37,309 nucleotides of DNA from Pseudomonadota bacterium (GTDB lineage: Bacteria; Desulfobacterota; Desulfobacteria; Desulfobacterales; Desulfobacteraceae), in assembly GCA_018816605.1 (NCBI GenBank), contig JAHIVS010000693.1, positions 1-37,309 on the forward strand, written 5' to 3'. Each line of letters begins with the position of its first letter. The stretch's first letter is position 1. The notes under the pieces were generated by a model. The model did not search any database. It was not told the origin of the DNA and saw nothing but the letters and a program-made list of their open reading frames with translations. Positions 1 through 6,782 of this stretch are shown here, piece after piece. Made by a program: the position numbers and the translations under genes.

Positions 1-273
1 AGGAACTACACCTTGAGCGGAATTAGTCTTGCCTCCGTTATTGTCGAAGCAGGGGAGACCTCAGGCACTCTTATCCAGGCAAGGATGTGCATTAACCAGG
101 GCCGGCATCTGTTCCTATTAAAAAACTTGATGGAAAATAAAGATCTGACGTGGCCAGAAAAGTATGTCCGTAAAGGAGCCTTTGTGTTAGATAGCATCGA
201 AGATGTTCCTGCTGCTTTAGCCCGGATTCCTGAGTACAAAGGGGCCCGAAAGGAAAATACGCTTTTTGAATAA
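1..273 (+). CDS. DprA-like protein, C-terminal part (5' end outside window)
   Basis: The reading frame is open from base 1 (Arg-Asn-Tyr-Thr-Leu-Ser-Gly-Ile-Ser) and stops at 273, so the gene starts upstream of the window. The segment resembles the end of the Rossmann fold of DprA/Smf, where family members have R-N-R-x-I-x-G-L-S followed by V-V-E-A-x-x-x-S-G-S-L-I-T-A. Here the matching parts are RNYTLSGIS and VIVEAGETSGTLIQAR. DprA loads RecA on single-stranded DNA in transformation, but DprA-like proteins also occur in defence and nucleotide-related operons. The next gene starts 15 bases downstream, so the two are probably cotranscribed. The family call rests on about 40 residues; a competence role is not implied. 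Confidence 0.7.
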   Translation, partial: RNYTLSGISLASVIVEAGETSGTLIQARMCINQGRHLFLLKNLMENKDLTWPEKYVRKGAFVLDSIEDVPAALARIPEYKGARKENTLFE

Positions 274-288
274 CCAGGTGGCCTCGGC

Positions 289-1620
289 ATGTTTGTTAAT
301 ACAAATAAAATATCCAATGTAATCATCTTTCTTGATACTCTGATCTCCATTAATGGTACAAGGCCGACCACTTCCATTTTTATGGCAGACATTAACCCAA
401 CAACCACGATTAGCATTGGTCCAGAGATTCTTGCTGCCCTGAAGTTTATCACCAGTCACTACCGGTATTCATTTGTAAGTCAATACATACCCAAGGATTT
501 GAACAGGATTCGGGCAAGCCTAAAGCCGTATCTTGCCCTTTGCAACTGCTTTGCTCCGAAAAAAAAGTCTCTGCTTTCAACTGTCGGTCCGCAAATAAAC
601 GCTGCGATCCGAACACTGGGTTTTGTTCCTTGCGAAACGATTTTCTTTTCCGGTGATTCTGATACAATTAAAAAAGCAATGGATAGTCACCTGGGAACAA
701 TTTGCTGGCACACGACGGGTCAGAATTTAGGCCGTATCCATGAGATCGGTCCAGATTTTCTTACCTATTCAGCTCAAAACTGCAAGGATATTTTTATTGG
801 GAAAAAGATGGGTTATCTTAGTGAAGTTTTGGCCAGTCCAAGCAATTTAATTATCAATAAACCCGATAAGCCCATTCACCAGTTTGTCCAGTTACCCAAC
901 AACGAGAGGGTAGGGGAGCCAATCTTTGCTGGCGGCCGTTACTTCAGCACAAAAGATGTCAGGTATAACCGGCATGCACTTTCTATTCGCATCATCAACT
1001 CTAAAGACCACATGGACCGCCAAAAAAAAATATTTTCACTGATCATGGGCCATTTGATAACAGGGATCGCGGTACACACCAAGATCGGTCCGGAGTTGAT
1101 CACCAGAATTCCGCCAAAGCCTGGAGAGCATGACCGATTAGCAGAACAACTGGAGGCTATCCCGATTATCACCCAGGGTGAGGTTCCAAAAAGTAGAATT
1201 TCCCCCAATCTTCTGCGGTGCACCAGGAATTATACTTCTCAAAAAAGTGTGGGTTATGCTCAAAGAAGGGGCAATGTAAGGGGTGTCTTTTCTGCAGGGC
1301 CTGGCGTAGCCGGAAAGACTGTTTATGTGATGGATGATGTTGTAACGAGCGGGTCCACTTTAAAAGAAGCTTGTAGAGTATTATACGCAGCAGGGGCTAA
1401 AAGAGTGATCCCGATGGCCATGGCGTATCATCCAAACAATAATATTGCAAAAACTCCGGAATTGATATGCAACACATGTAAAAAAGGGACAATGAAACCC
1501 CGTTGCGCTCAAAATGGTGATATTTTTTACGGTTGCAGTAATTACACCCCTGGAGGATGCAATATTAGTTGTAATTTTTCACCAGGAGTCCAATGGATAA
1601 ATAAAACTTTAAAAAATTAA
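289..1620 (+). CDS. HAD-like / ComF-like phosphoribosyltransferase / zinc-ribbon fusion protein
   Basis: A 443-aa protein that appears to have three parts. Residues about 10-175 look HAD-like: a hydrophobic strand ending IFLDTL, and later FFSGDSDTIKKAMD, like the distal HAD acidic motif. The usual N-terminal DxDxT is incomplete, so catalysis is doubtful. Residues about 300-385 carry a clear type I PRTase PRPP-binding loop, VYVMDDVVTSGSTL (acidic pair near residue 349). The last 50 residues hold a Cys-rich zinc ribbon like the topoisomerase I C4 ribbon (CNTC, then further Cys). A DprA-like gene lies immediately upstream. The combination suggests a nucleic-acid or nucleotide-processing module; the substrate cannot be told. 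ATG at 289 is preceded by a plausible AGGTGG. Confidence 0.7.
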   Translation: MFVNTNKISNVIIFLDTLISINGTRPTTSIFMADINPTTTISIGPEILAALKFITSHYRYSFVSQYIPKDLNRIRASLKPYLALCNCFAPKKKSLLSTVGPQINAAIRTLGFVPCETIFFSGDSDTIKKAMDSHLGTICWHTTGQNLGRIHEIGPDFLTYSAQNCKDIFIGKKMGYLSEVLASPSNLIINKPDKPIHQFVQLPNNERVGEPIFAGGRYFSTKDVRYNRHALSIRIINSKDHMDRQKKIFSLIMGHLITGIAVHTKIGPELITRIPPKPGEHDRLAEQLEAIPIITQGEVPKSRISPNLLRCTRNYTSQKSVGYAQRRGNVRGVFSAGPGVAGKTVYVMDDVVTSGSTLKEACRVLYAAGAKRVIPMAMAYHPNNNIAKTPELICNTCKKGTMKPRCAQNGDIFYGCSNYTPGGCNISCNFSPGVQWINKTLKN

Positions 1621-1784
1621 CTGCCAGGGTAGGGTGACCTGGGAAAGACTCAAAGAGGAACAAAAAAAAGCAGAATTATCCATTGAGTTATATAAATCGT
1701 GACCTGATCTGACAACCACTGTTAAATAGTTTAAATAACATACACAATGTTATGGTTTGGAATTTTCGACATAAGTGGCCAATC

Positions 1785-1962
1785 ATAGACACATTGTGGA
1801 CCCAAGTCCTATTTCCCAAAACCATAAAATTCAGGAAAATGGGACAGAGCAATTTGAATACAAATTGCCGCTGCCGGGTTTCAAGCACCCCTAAGCACTG
1901 GAAAACCAATTAAACGCCCTTTATATAAAGAGTCGCAGGGTTTTATTATAGACACATTGTGG
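1785..1962. repeat. Pair of 15-bp direct repeats
   Basis: The 15-mer ATAGACACATTGTGG occurs at 1785-1799 and again at 1948-1962, 163 bp apart. The second copy runs into the left arm of the 14-bp inverted repeat at 1956-2009. After the first copy there is only a weaker imperfect inverted repeat. This could be a degraded miniature element or a duplicated regulatory sequence; function unknown. Confidence 0.55.
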
Positions 1963-2009
1963 GGTTCTGATTCCCTACAAAAAAGTACTGAAAACCAGAA
2001 CCCCACAAT
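1956..2009. repeat. 14-bp perfect inverted repeat (possible terminator of the convergent genes)
   Basis: ATTGTGGGGTTCTG (1956-1969) pairs perfectly with CAGAACCCCACAAT (1996-2009) across a 26-nt loop. It lies 45 bp beyond the end of the minus-strand flavoprotein gene and downstream of the plus-strand PRTase gene. On the plus side it is followed by a T-rich but not uninterrupted run, so a terminator function is possible but not classical. Confidence 0.5.
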
Positions 2010-2053
2010 CATTTATTTTTGCCCCTAAAAAGACCGGTCACCACTACTGAAAT

Positions 2054-2755
2054 TTATGCACTTTCCTCAAATAGAGACATCATTTTTTCTTTCACACCCA
2101 TAGCCACTTTCATCCGGTCGTGATTATTTTTAAGTCGTTTGCCCAACATTTTTCCTGCGGCTGCTGCCGATGCCATGACATCGACTTGTTTTTTGACATT
2201 GGGAATCATTTCCGGCGTAATTTTTACCCCTTCGCCATGCAGCATTGCAGGAATGCCTACCTGACAGGTTTCACCATGGCCGCAACTGTAACAGGATGCT
2301 GCACCCTGACCATCGACTTTTGCAACGGTTTCTATAAAATTGTACATGAAGAATTTTTCTATATCATCTGCAGGCGCCTGTCCTGCTGTTCCGCCCACAC
2401 CCACAGCCACTGCCAGTTTTCCCCAGAGCAGATCTGCTGTCTGGTGTCTGAATTGATAGAACCGTTCCATGAATGCATGGGTAAGGGCATTCATGCCCGA
2501 GTAATAATTGGGTGCACCGAAAACATAAGCATCTGCCTCAAGAATATCCTGGCGCAATGGTGTAAGATCATCATCAACTTTACAGATATTGTCCTTTACA
2601 CACCCCAGACAAGCAATGCATCCGTTTACGGTTTTGCCTCTCAATGATACCATTTTGTATTCAATGTCTGTATTTTCCAATACGGTTGTAACCAATGCAT
2701 GGGTTCCTGATTTGTCTTCTTTTCTCGGACTGCCTGAAATGCCTAAAATTTTCAT
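2054..2755 (-). CDS. Iron-sulfur flavoprotein / NADPH-dependent FMN reductase family
   Basis: A 233-aa cytoplasmic flavodoxin-fold protein. It starts with beta-1 and the FMN phosphate loop SGSPRKEDKSGTH. Cysteines 46, 49, 52 and 58 give C-x2-C-x2-C-x5-C, which fits the compact [4Fe-4S] motif of archaeal/bacterial iron-sulfur flavoproteins (Isf). A second cluster C-x2-C-x5-C follows near residue 155. Such proteins pass electrons between ferredoxin-type donors and O2/H2O2 or other acceptors in anaerobes. The gene lies 45 bp after the flavodoxin gene on the same strand and is probably cotranscribed, hence under the same Crp/Fnr-type operator. The family is confident; the exact electron partner is not known. 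Confidence 0.85.
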   Translation of the reverse strand: MKILGISGSPRKEDKSGTHALVTTVLENTDIEYKMVSLRGKTVNGCIACLGCVKDNICKVDDDLTPLRQDILEADAYVFGAPNYYSGMNALTHAFMERFYQFRHQTADLLWGKLAVAVGVGGTAGQAPADDIEKFFMYNFIETVAKVDGQGAASCYSCGHGETCQVGIPAMLHGEGVKITPEMIPNVKKQVDVMASAAAAGKMLGKRLKNNHDRMKVAMGVKEKMMSLFEESA

Positions 2756-2800
2756 TTATTCCTTCTCCTTGTAGCTGATTGGGGTGGGGTTGTTCTAAAT

Positions 2801-3316
2801 CTATACTAAAACTGTTTTTGCAAACTCTTTGGCTTTATCCTCATCTTCTTGGTTGGGACGTCCAGTCATCTGTTTGACCATATCCGCCCATTGCTCATCT
2901 GTTAAATTCATTTTATTCTGTACCATCTCGTGTAAGGATTCAGTTAAAAAACCCTGACAATCAAAACACCCTTTGTACTCAATCCCTTTTTCCTTGCAGG
3001 CAGTTTTTATCGGTTCTGTAAATCCGTCCATGTCCTGTTCCGGATAAGCAGGGGCAAAATGGGTTATGAAACCAGCCATCTTTTGGCCGGAACCTGCCTT
3101 AACAACGCCTAAATATTCTTTTATCGGTGCTGCCAGACTGCCAGAGTGTAGCGGTGCGCCAATGAAAATAAAATCGTATCCAGCCATATCATCGGGTGTG
3201 ATATCTTCAAGCTTTTTCAGTTCGGCTTCATTCGTCTGGGCTGCTTCTCCGCAGATGGCGGTTGCTATTTTTTCTGTGTTTCCGCTTTGGCTGAAATAAG
3301 TCACTAATACTTTCAT
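2801..3316 (-). CDS. Flavodoxin
   Basis: A 171-aa flavodoxin-like protein. The N-terminus MKVLVTYFSQSGNTEKIA contains the typical FMN phosphate-binding loop SQSGNTEK directly after beta-1, followed by alternating strands and helices and a G-x-P-L-H-S segment. A CFDC pair lies near residue 120. I chose ATG at 3316 because an AGGAG lies 7-8 bases upstream; the frame is open further upstream but without a ribosome site. A TATAAT box and a 16-bp Crp/Fnr-type operator centred at about -41.5 lie just upstream. It likely works as a low-potential electron carrier or redox sensor with the iron-sulfur flavoprotein downstream. Confidence 0.88.
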   Translation of the reverse strand: MKVLVTYFSQSGNTEKIATAICGEAAQTNEAELKKLEDITPDDMAGYDFIFIGAPLHSGSLAAPIKEYLGVVKAGSGQKMAGFITHFAPAYPEQDMDGFTEPIKTACKEKGIEYKGCFDCQGFLTESLHEMVQNKMNLTDEQWADMVKQMTGRPNQEDEDKAKEFAKTVLV

Positions 3317-3356
3317 GATGCATTCTCCTTTTTTAATTATTCTTGAACTTAATTGC

Positions 3357-3399
3357 ATTATACGACATCGAGGGGAACCATTCTGTAGCAGCTGTTACA
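3357..3399 (-). promoter_or_regulatory. Promoter with Crp/Fnr-type operator for the flavodoxin operon
   Basis: On the minus strand a perfect TATAAT (3362 to 3357) predicts a start near 3350. The near-palindrome TGTAGCAGCTGTTACA (3384-3399) is centred at 3391.5, which is -41.5, the classic class II activator position. There is no good -35 box, as expected for an activator-dependent promoter. The same half-sites recur upstream of the crp/fnr-like gene at 4309-4324. Confidence 0.65.
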
Positions 3400-3527
3400 A
3401 TTATAAAATTAATTTGCTATGTTTTAATAAAGAATCAAAAAACAGATATGATATTAAATGGTTAAATGACAAAAAGCAATCGAATGGGTTAACCGATCTA
3501 ATGACGATTTAAACGGTCAAATAAATA

Positions 3528-4232
3528 TCAAGCGATTTTTAAAGCAGGCAAAATGAGCAGTCTATCTTCAAGAATAATTTTCCCTGCTTTTTTAAGCGCC
3601 TTCATGGCACGGGTAATACTAACTCTATGGGCACCGGTTAAAAAACCAAGATCCTCATGGGTCAAGGGAAACTGAATCACTACACCCCGGGAGCTTTGGG
3701 CACCATGCTCTTTTGCAACATTGCTGAGTACCCGGTAGAGACGATCTTCAATATTTGCAACAGCAAGACTGCCCACACGATCAGTGAGGCTGGAAATTCT
3801 TTCACTCATGGTTTTAATAATCTGGAGACCAACCTTGGGATGCTTAAGCACCAATTCTTCAAATTGGTTTCGGCTGAAACCGCATGTAAGTGTATCTTCA
3901 AGACAAACTGCGCTGACAGGATACAGGCCTTCTTCAGAGAACATATTCTCTCCGACGAAGTCACCGGCTTTTCGTATATCAAGCATCAATTCCGTACCAT
4001 CTTCAAGAATTTTGGAAAGTTTAATACGCCCACCCTTGATTAAAAACATTTCATCTGCAGAATCTCCCTGTAAGAATAAGGATTGACCTTTGATCGTTTT
4101 TTTCCTCAAGGCCTCATGGCTTAGGGCTTTTATCTCAGCAGGGTCGAGATTTTTAAATATCCAGTGATTACCGATACAGGTTGGAGATAGTTCAATTTTA
4201 TCACCAGCCATTTGTTGACATAAGCAAGTCAT
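3528..4232 (-). CDS. Crp/Fnr family transcriptional regulator with possible redox cysteines
   Basis: A 234-aa protein: N-terminal cyclic-nucleotide-binding fold (about 25-140), dimer helix (about 133-165) and winged helix-turn-helix (about 168-230). The recognition helix reads H-R-V-S-I-T-R (202-208), like the R-V-T-V-T-R of NtcA, whose target is GTA-N8-TAC. Both operators found here fit that pattern. Cysteines sit at 3, 5 and 19, and C117 lies where FNR has Cys122 (compare EDTLTCGF here with ETSMVCEI in FNR). This suggests an iron-sulfur or thiol redox sensor, although the N-terminal spacing C-x-C-x13-C is not the FNR one. The ligand (O2, NO or redox state) is inference. It probably activates the flavodoxin operon and itself. 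Confidence 0.85.
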   Translation of the reverse strand: MTCLCQQMAGDKIELSPTCIGNHWIFKNLDPAEIKALSHEALRKKTIKGQSLFLQGDSADEMFLIKGGRIKLSKILEDGTELMLDIRKAGDFVGENMFSEEGLYPVSAVCLEDTLTCGFSRNQFEELVLKHPKVGLQIIKTMSERISSLTDRVGSLAVANIEDRLYRVLSNVAKEHGAQSSRGVVIQFPLTHEDLGFLTGAHRVSITRAMKALKKAGKIILEDRLLILPALKIA

Positions 4233-4280
4233 TCTTTTCCCTTTCTATGATAATCATTGATGATTTTATACATATCATGA

Positions 4281-4324
4281 TTTATATAGGCAAGACATCA
4301 ATTTTGTCTGTAACTTTTGCTACA
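4281..4324 (-). promoter_or_regulatory. Predicted autoregulatory promoter/operator of the Crp/Fnr-like gene
   Basis: TGTAACTTTTGCTACA (4309-4324) has the same half-sites (TGTA[AG]C and G[CT]TACA) as the operator before the flavodoxin gene. A TATATAAA run on the minus strand (4288-4281) gives a -10 placing the operator centre at about -40.5 to -42.5. This suggests positive autoregulation. The site lies 77-92 bp upstream of the start codon. Confidence 0.55.
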
Positions 4325-4569
4325 AAGATCAAAAAAAACCTCATGTAGACTAATGGTATAAAACCGGATAACGGCCAACAAATCTGCACTGTCTATATTT
4401 TCTTCAAATAGTCTCCCTAAAAATTCTGTAAAAACGATTTCATAATAGACATAGCTGTCGCTCAATTCGTAATTTAAAATTCCATAAAATAAGAAATATT
4501 GAACTACTTATTTTGAATACTATGACTCACTAAAAAAAATTCTTAATTAACAAATTCGTTGAATAATCA

Positions 4570-4618
4570 TTGACAAATATAAATCTGAACACTATCATAT
4601 ATGAACAGTTGTTCATAT
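4570..4618 (+). promoter_or_regulatory. ArsR-family promoter overlapped by a perfect palindromic operator
   Basis: TTGACA (4570-4575), 17 bp, then TATCAT (4593-4598) form a near-consensus sigma-70 promoter. Directly after the -10 lies a perfect inverted repeat, ATATGAACA and TGTTCATAT (4599-4618, 2-bp centre), covering the start site. An ArsR dimer bound here would block transcription until metal binds. A GAGGAG ribosome site follows before ATG 4632. Confidence 0.8.
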
Positions 4619-4631
4619 GAGGAGATGTTAA

Positions 4632-4982
4632 ATGGATATTTGTGGCGACAAATGTATAAATGAAAAAAAGGTTCTGGAGACTTTAAAGACTATTCCGCCA
4701 GTTGAAAGCATCAACCAGATGGTGGATATATTCAAAGCGTTAAGCGATCCAACACGACTAAAAATTGTTCTTGCACTATTGAAACAGGAACATTGTGTTT
4801 GTGATATCGCAGTTCTTTGTAACCTGAGTGATTCCGCTATTTCGCATCAACTCAGGATACTTAGAACAATGAAAATTTTAAAAAATCGCAGAGAAGGTAA
4901 AATAATCTACTACTCTATTGATGATGACCATGTTGTCTCATTGATCAAAATGAGCCTGGATCATATCACTCATGCTAAATAA
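4632..4982 (+). CDS. ArsR/SmtB family metal-sensing repressor (CadC-like)
   Basis: A 116-aa winged-helix repressor. It carries both known metal sites of the family. One is a CadC-type alpha3N site: C4 and C8 in the N-terminal arm with C55 and C57 of the C-V-C-D motif, which in CadC binds Cd/Pb/Zn. The other is a complete alpha5 site, D98-x-H100-x10-H111-x2-H114, which in SmtB/CzrA binds Zn. The recognition helix region is SDSAISHQLRIL. It heads an operon with a metal-efflux permease and a methyltransferase, and a perfect palindrome sits over its own promoter, so autorepression relieved by thiophilic divalent metal is expected. The metal identity (Cd, Pb or Zn) is inference. Confidence 0.92.
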   Translation: MDICGDKCINEKKVLETLKTIPPVESINQMVDIFKALSDPTRLKIVLALLKQEHCVCDIAVLCNLSDSAISHQLRILRTMKILKNRREGKIIYYSIDDDHVVSLIKMSLDHITHAK

Positions 4983-4995
4983 GGAAAAAATTATT

Positions 4996-6072
4996 ATGAC
5001 AATCGTTTATGAAATATTAAAAGAATCTTGGTATCTATATCTTGATGTTGCAATATATATGCTGTTCGGCTTTTTTGTCGCGGGACTACTCTACGTTTTT
5101 TTTAAGGCAGATAAAATTAAACAATACCTTGGAACCGGTAAAATCAAGCCAGTAATTCTATCGGCATTGTTTGGGATACCGATCCCTCTTTGTTCTTGTG
5201 GTGTTGTTCCTGTGGCTACGAGTCTTAAAAAACAAGGAGCTAATAGCGGCGCTGCCTTATCGTTTATGATCGCCACCCCAGAATCAGGAGTGGATTCCAT
5301 CGCAGTCTCCTGGGCTATGTTAGATCCCATTTTGACTGTAATTCGTCCAGTTGCTGCTTTTATTACTGCAGTATCAACAGGGATCGTTCAAAATTACTTT
5401 GGCACAGAGGATGCACCCATTGTCAAGACACAGGTTAAAGAAGCAGGCGGTTGAGGCTGCACACAAAACAGTTGTGCAGTAGCACAACCCAAAAAAGAAT
5501 CCTTGCTCCACAGACTAATCGACGGTATTAAATACGCTTATGGTGAGCTGCTGACAGATATTGCCAAACCTTTTTTGGTCGGTATTTTCATTGCAGGGAT
5601 TATAACATTTTATTTTCCGGAAGATCTGACTGTGTGGGCCAATGATCACAGATTTTTATCTATGATAGTGATGCTGATCGCCGGAATACCCATGTATGTC
5701 TGTGCAACTTCTTCTACACCTATTGCAGCAGCCTTGATATTAAAAGGGTTGAACCCGGGAGCTGCCCTGGTCTTTTTACTTGCAGGACCAGCCACCAATG
5801 CAGCAACCATCAATCTCGTTAAAAACATATTTAACACTCGGGCACTTTTTATTTATTTGTCAATGATTTCTGCCACTTCCCTCTTAATGGGTTTTTTAGT
5901 GGACATTGTGTATGACCTGATGGGAATACAAGCCAGTGCAATCGTTGGTCAAGCTTCGGAAATTTTTCCAGAAAGCGTGCAACTTGTTGCAGCGGTAATT
6001 CTTACCGGGCTGATCGTATTTAATTTGATAACTAACTATCGGCATCAGACAGAACATGCTCATTCACATTAA
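4996..6072 (+). CDS. COG0701 / SO_0444-like metal efflux permease with in-frame UGA (predicted selenocysteine U153)
   Basis: Read through one TGA at 5452-5454, the frame gives a single 358-aa permease. The N-half has the hallmark PLCSCGVVPVATSLKKQGA (C66, C68) and ATPESGVDS; the C-half has CATSSTPIAAALI and PATNAATINLV. About eight membrane segments are present. Both halves are in the same frame and intact, and the homologous family is one polypeptide with a Cys-rich central loop. Here that loop reads G-G-U-G-C-T-Q-N-S-C, so the UGA sits in a metal-ligand position with C155 and C160. A bSECIS-like hairpin follows. ATG 4996 has AAGGA upstream. Cotranscribed with the CadC-like repressor; predicted to export Zn, Cu, Cd or similar across the inner membrane. 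Alternatives are a nonsense mutation or two split proteins; no good start or ribosome site precedes the second half. Confidence 0.8.
5452..5488 (+). promoter_or_regulatory. UGA codon plus bSECIS-like hairpin
   Basis: The in-frame TGA (5452-5454) is followed by GTTGTGC (5471-5477), a 4-nt AGTA loop (5478-5481) and GCACAAC (5482-5488): a perfect 7-bp stem. The loop begins 23 nt after the UGA and has G as its second base, matching the published bacterial SECIS criteria (apical loop about 16-37 nt after UGA, G in the first two loop bases). An alternative hairpin, CTGCACA with TGTGCAG, starts 2 nt after the UGA. Confidence 0.65.
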
Positions 6073-6125
6073 TACGTTATCGGCCTTTGAATTTATAGCA
6101 GCTGAATTAATGAAGGGAAAATATT

Positions 6126-6782
6126 TTGAAATCAAGGAGAGCCTTAAATTGGTATAATCTGTTTTCAAAAGTTTATACATTCACAAATGATTATCCTTAT
6201 ACAAAAATAAGAAAAAAAGCCATCGATGAATTGGAGCTAAAAAAAGGAGATGTGGTTCTTGATCTCTTCTGCGGGACAGGAGTCAATTTTAAGGAGATCT
6301 GTTCCCAAATAGGACAAAATGGAATAATTGTTGGAATTGATGGTTCTTCAGGTATGCTTTCAAAAGCAAGGGAAACTATTTCTGTAATTGAAAATCCTTC
6401 ATCGGTAAGGCTTATCGAAAAAGATCTGCGCATGGTTGGATGTGATTTTTTTTTGAAAACGATACCAACTGAAACTGTACCGAAAGTTTTGATAACCTTA
6501 GGTCCTGGAGGCATGCCGGGTTGGGAATCTTTCTGGAAGAATCTGTTTTCAGCAGTACCTCCTGGTACACGGTTTGTTACCATGGACGTGTTTTGTAAAA
6601 AAGGATCTCTATCAGGAGCCATCATAAATCTTATAGGGGCAGGGAGTTGGAAGATTGATGTCAGTTCCCACACGCCCTGGAAATACCTGGCCAAAAATTG
6701 TGACAATTATCGAGAATCAATTTTTCGTGCTTTTAAATTGTTAAGCTGTGACTTGGTTTTAGCTTCCGGTCGGAAAAGATGA
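6126..6782 (+). CDS. Class I SAM-dependent methyltransferase
   Basis: A 218-aa UbiE/Methyltransf_11-like enzyme. Motif I is VLDLFCGTG (about residues 43-51), followed by an acidic strand end GIDGS (motif II) and a helix with SKAR. The start is TTG at 6126, with a GAAGGG purine run about 10 bases upstream. It lies 54 bp after the permease in the ArsR-led operon, so it may methylate a metal, metalloid or thiol as part of resistance. It lacks the three conserved Cys expected of ArsM arsenite methyltransferase in the usual arrangement, so arsenite methylation is not supported. Substrate unknown. Confidence 0.8.
   Translation: MKSRRALNWYNLFSKVYTFTNDYPYTKIRKKAIDELELKKGDVVLDLFCGTGVNFKEICSQIGQNGIIVGIDGSSGMLSKARETISVIENPSSVRLIEKDLRMVGCDFFLKTIPTETVPKVLITLGPGGMPGWESFWKNLFSAVPPGTRFVTMDVFCKKGSLSGAIINLIGAGSWKIDVSSHTPWKYLAKNCDNYRESIFRAFKLLSCDLVLASGRKR

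Larger units (their letters stand above)
1621..2053. other. Intergenic region with repeats, no convincing gene
   Basis: This 433-bp AT-rich stretch separates the plus-strand PRTase gene from a convergent minus-strand operon. I see no gene. A 22-codon run at 1634-1702 (starting VTWERLKEEQ) faintly recalls the N-terminus of IS66-type accessory proteins but is too short to support. The region does hold a 15-bp direct repeat and a long inverted repeat, listed separately. Confidence 0.6.
4233..4631. other. Divergent intergenic region between Crp/Fnr-like and ArsR genes
   Basis: This AT-rich stretch of 399 bp has no supportable gene. It holds the minus-strand promoter/operator at 4281-4324 and the plus-strand ArsR promoter/operator at 4570-4618. 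Nothing else is clear between about 4330 and 4565. Confidence 0.6.

Noticed and set aside
1634..1702. IS66-type accessory protein remnant
   Set aside because: Only about 20 residues of weak resemblance; no transposase or terminal repeats nearby.
5503..6072. Second permease half as an independent 189-aa gene
   Set aside because: The first in-frame codon usable as a start has no ribosome site, the frame is the same as the upstream half, and the joined product matches a single-chain family. A UGA-recoded single gene explains the data better.
6126..6782. ArsM arsenite methyltransferase
   Set aside because: The conserved Cys set of ArsM is not present in the usual arrangement and the upstream sensor is CadC-like rather than an arsenic-specific ArsR.
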